A DNA stretch of 6,611 nt from an uncultured Planctomycetaceae bacterium (GTDB taxonomy: Bacteria > Planctomycetota > Planctomycetia > Pirellulales > Pirellulaceae): the NCBI GenBank assembly GCA_903927685.1, contig CAIYOB010001203.1:1-6611 (forward strand), written 5' to 3'. Below, piece by piece: positions 6,189 to 6,611 of the stretch. Every line of letters starts with the position of its first letter. Position 1 is the first letter of the stretch. The position numbers and the translations under genes were made by a program. The notes beneath the pieces were generated by a model. The model worked only from the letters and a program-made list of their open reading frames with translations, was not told the origin of the DNA and ran no database searches.

Positions 6189-6611
6189 CTAATGGCCCGC
6201 GTCCTTGGGCTCTTTCCCGGCCTGGGCGGACGGGCCGATCAACTCGGCAATCTCGCTCTGGCTCAACTCTTCCTGGTCCAGCAGGCCGCCGGCCAGCTTC
6301 TCCAGGTCCTGGCGATGCTCCTGGAGCAATTTGTACGCCTGGTCGGAAGCGCCGTGCAGGATCTTGGCGACTTCCTCGTCGATCACCTCCATCGTGTGCT
6401 CGCTGAACTGCCGCTGCTGGTGGATCTCCCGGCCGAGAAAGGGATCCTCATCGGACAGCTTGTAGCTGACCGGTCCCAGGCGTTCGCTCATTCCCCAGTG
6501 GGTGATCATCCGCCGCGCCAAGTGCGTGGCCCGCTCGAGGTCGTTCTCGGCCCCGACCGTCGTTTCGTGGTAGACCAGCAGTTCGGCGGCCCGTCCGCCC
6601 AGCAGGACGAC
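6189..6611 (-). CDS. ftsH: ATP-dependent zinc metalloprotease FtsH, C-terminal part
   Basis: Only the last 140 residues are in the window; the gene continues beyond the right edge. FtsH is a membrane-anchored AAA+ protease that degrades unassembled membrane proteins and some regulators. The visible part is the end of the M41 peptidase domain: LLGGRAAELLV at the edge, then TVGAENDLERATHLARRMI, in which the Asp of GAEND corresponds to the third zinc ligand, then WGMSERLGPVSY. The helical segment with IDEEVAKILHGASDQAYKLL and the LAGGLLDQEELSQSEIAELIG stretch is typical of FtsH ends, and a short Lys/Asp-rich tail closes the protein. The AAA+ domain, membrane segments and HEXXH zinc site lie outside the window. 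The TAG stop at 6189–6191 is followed after 2 bp by the cyclase start codon on the same strand. Confidence 0.95.
   Translation of the reverse strand, partial: VVLLGGRAAELLVYHETTVGAENDLERATHLARRMITHWGMSERLGPVSYKLSDEDPFLGREIHQQRQFSEHTMEVIDEEVAKILHGASDQAYKLLQEHRQDLEKLAGGLLDQEELSQSEIAELIGPSAQAGKEPKDAGH

Overview
The window is GC-rich chromosomal DNA, most likely from a planctomycete (Pirellulales-like). This rests on protein character: an FHA–GAF-like–class III cyclase with a WDGV…K tail, a Tat-exported DUF362 protein, an adenylate kinase with a short LID and no zinc cysteines, and weak or oddly placed ribosome binding sites. The lineage is an inference from familiarity with such proteins, not from a search.

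Layout, left to right. Bases 1–343 hold no convincing gene. They carry two GC hairpins, an 11-bp tandem repeat that looks like an operator, and a weak promoter candidate. These lead into a plus-strand gene (344–1540) for a Tat-exported DUF362 protein. The convergent gap 1541–1831 is filled by two elaborate inverted repeats. A minus-strand gene (1832–3139) encodes a SAM-dependent methyltransferase with a C-terminal THUMP-like domain. Its 5' end overlaps that of a divergent plus-strand gene (3126–3554) for a small soluble protein I do not recognise. That gene ends 4 bp from the 3' end of minus-strand adk (3559–4191). Upstream of adk, after a 219-bp gap, come two tightly packed minus-strand genes: the C-terminal part of ftsH, which runs off the right edge (6189–6611), and an FHA–GAF-like–cyclase gene (4411–6186) starting 2 bp after the ftsH stop codon.

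How the genes relate. ftsH and the cyclase gene are almost certainly co-transcribed and may be translationally coupled, pairing membrane-protein quality control with a nucleotide-cyclase signalling protein. adk lies further along the same strand with its own strong ribosome binding site and supplies adenine-nucleotide balance. The methyltransferase and the small unknown protein share a start region. The DUF362 gene stands alone.

The most notable points are: the cyclase keeps both metal aspartates and the Asn/Arg transition-state pair, but its base-recognising Lys/Asp pair appears reciprocally swapped to Asp/Lys; the methyltransferase and small gene overlap at their 5' ends around a shared CATG; the 11-bp operator-like repeat lies before the DUF362 gene; and two different palindromic elements are packed into one short gap. 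I see no CRISPR array, tRNA, rRNA, transposase or phage gene.
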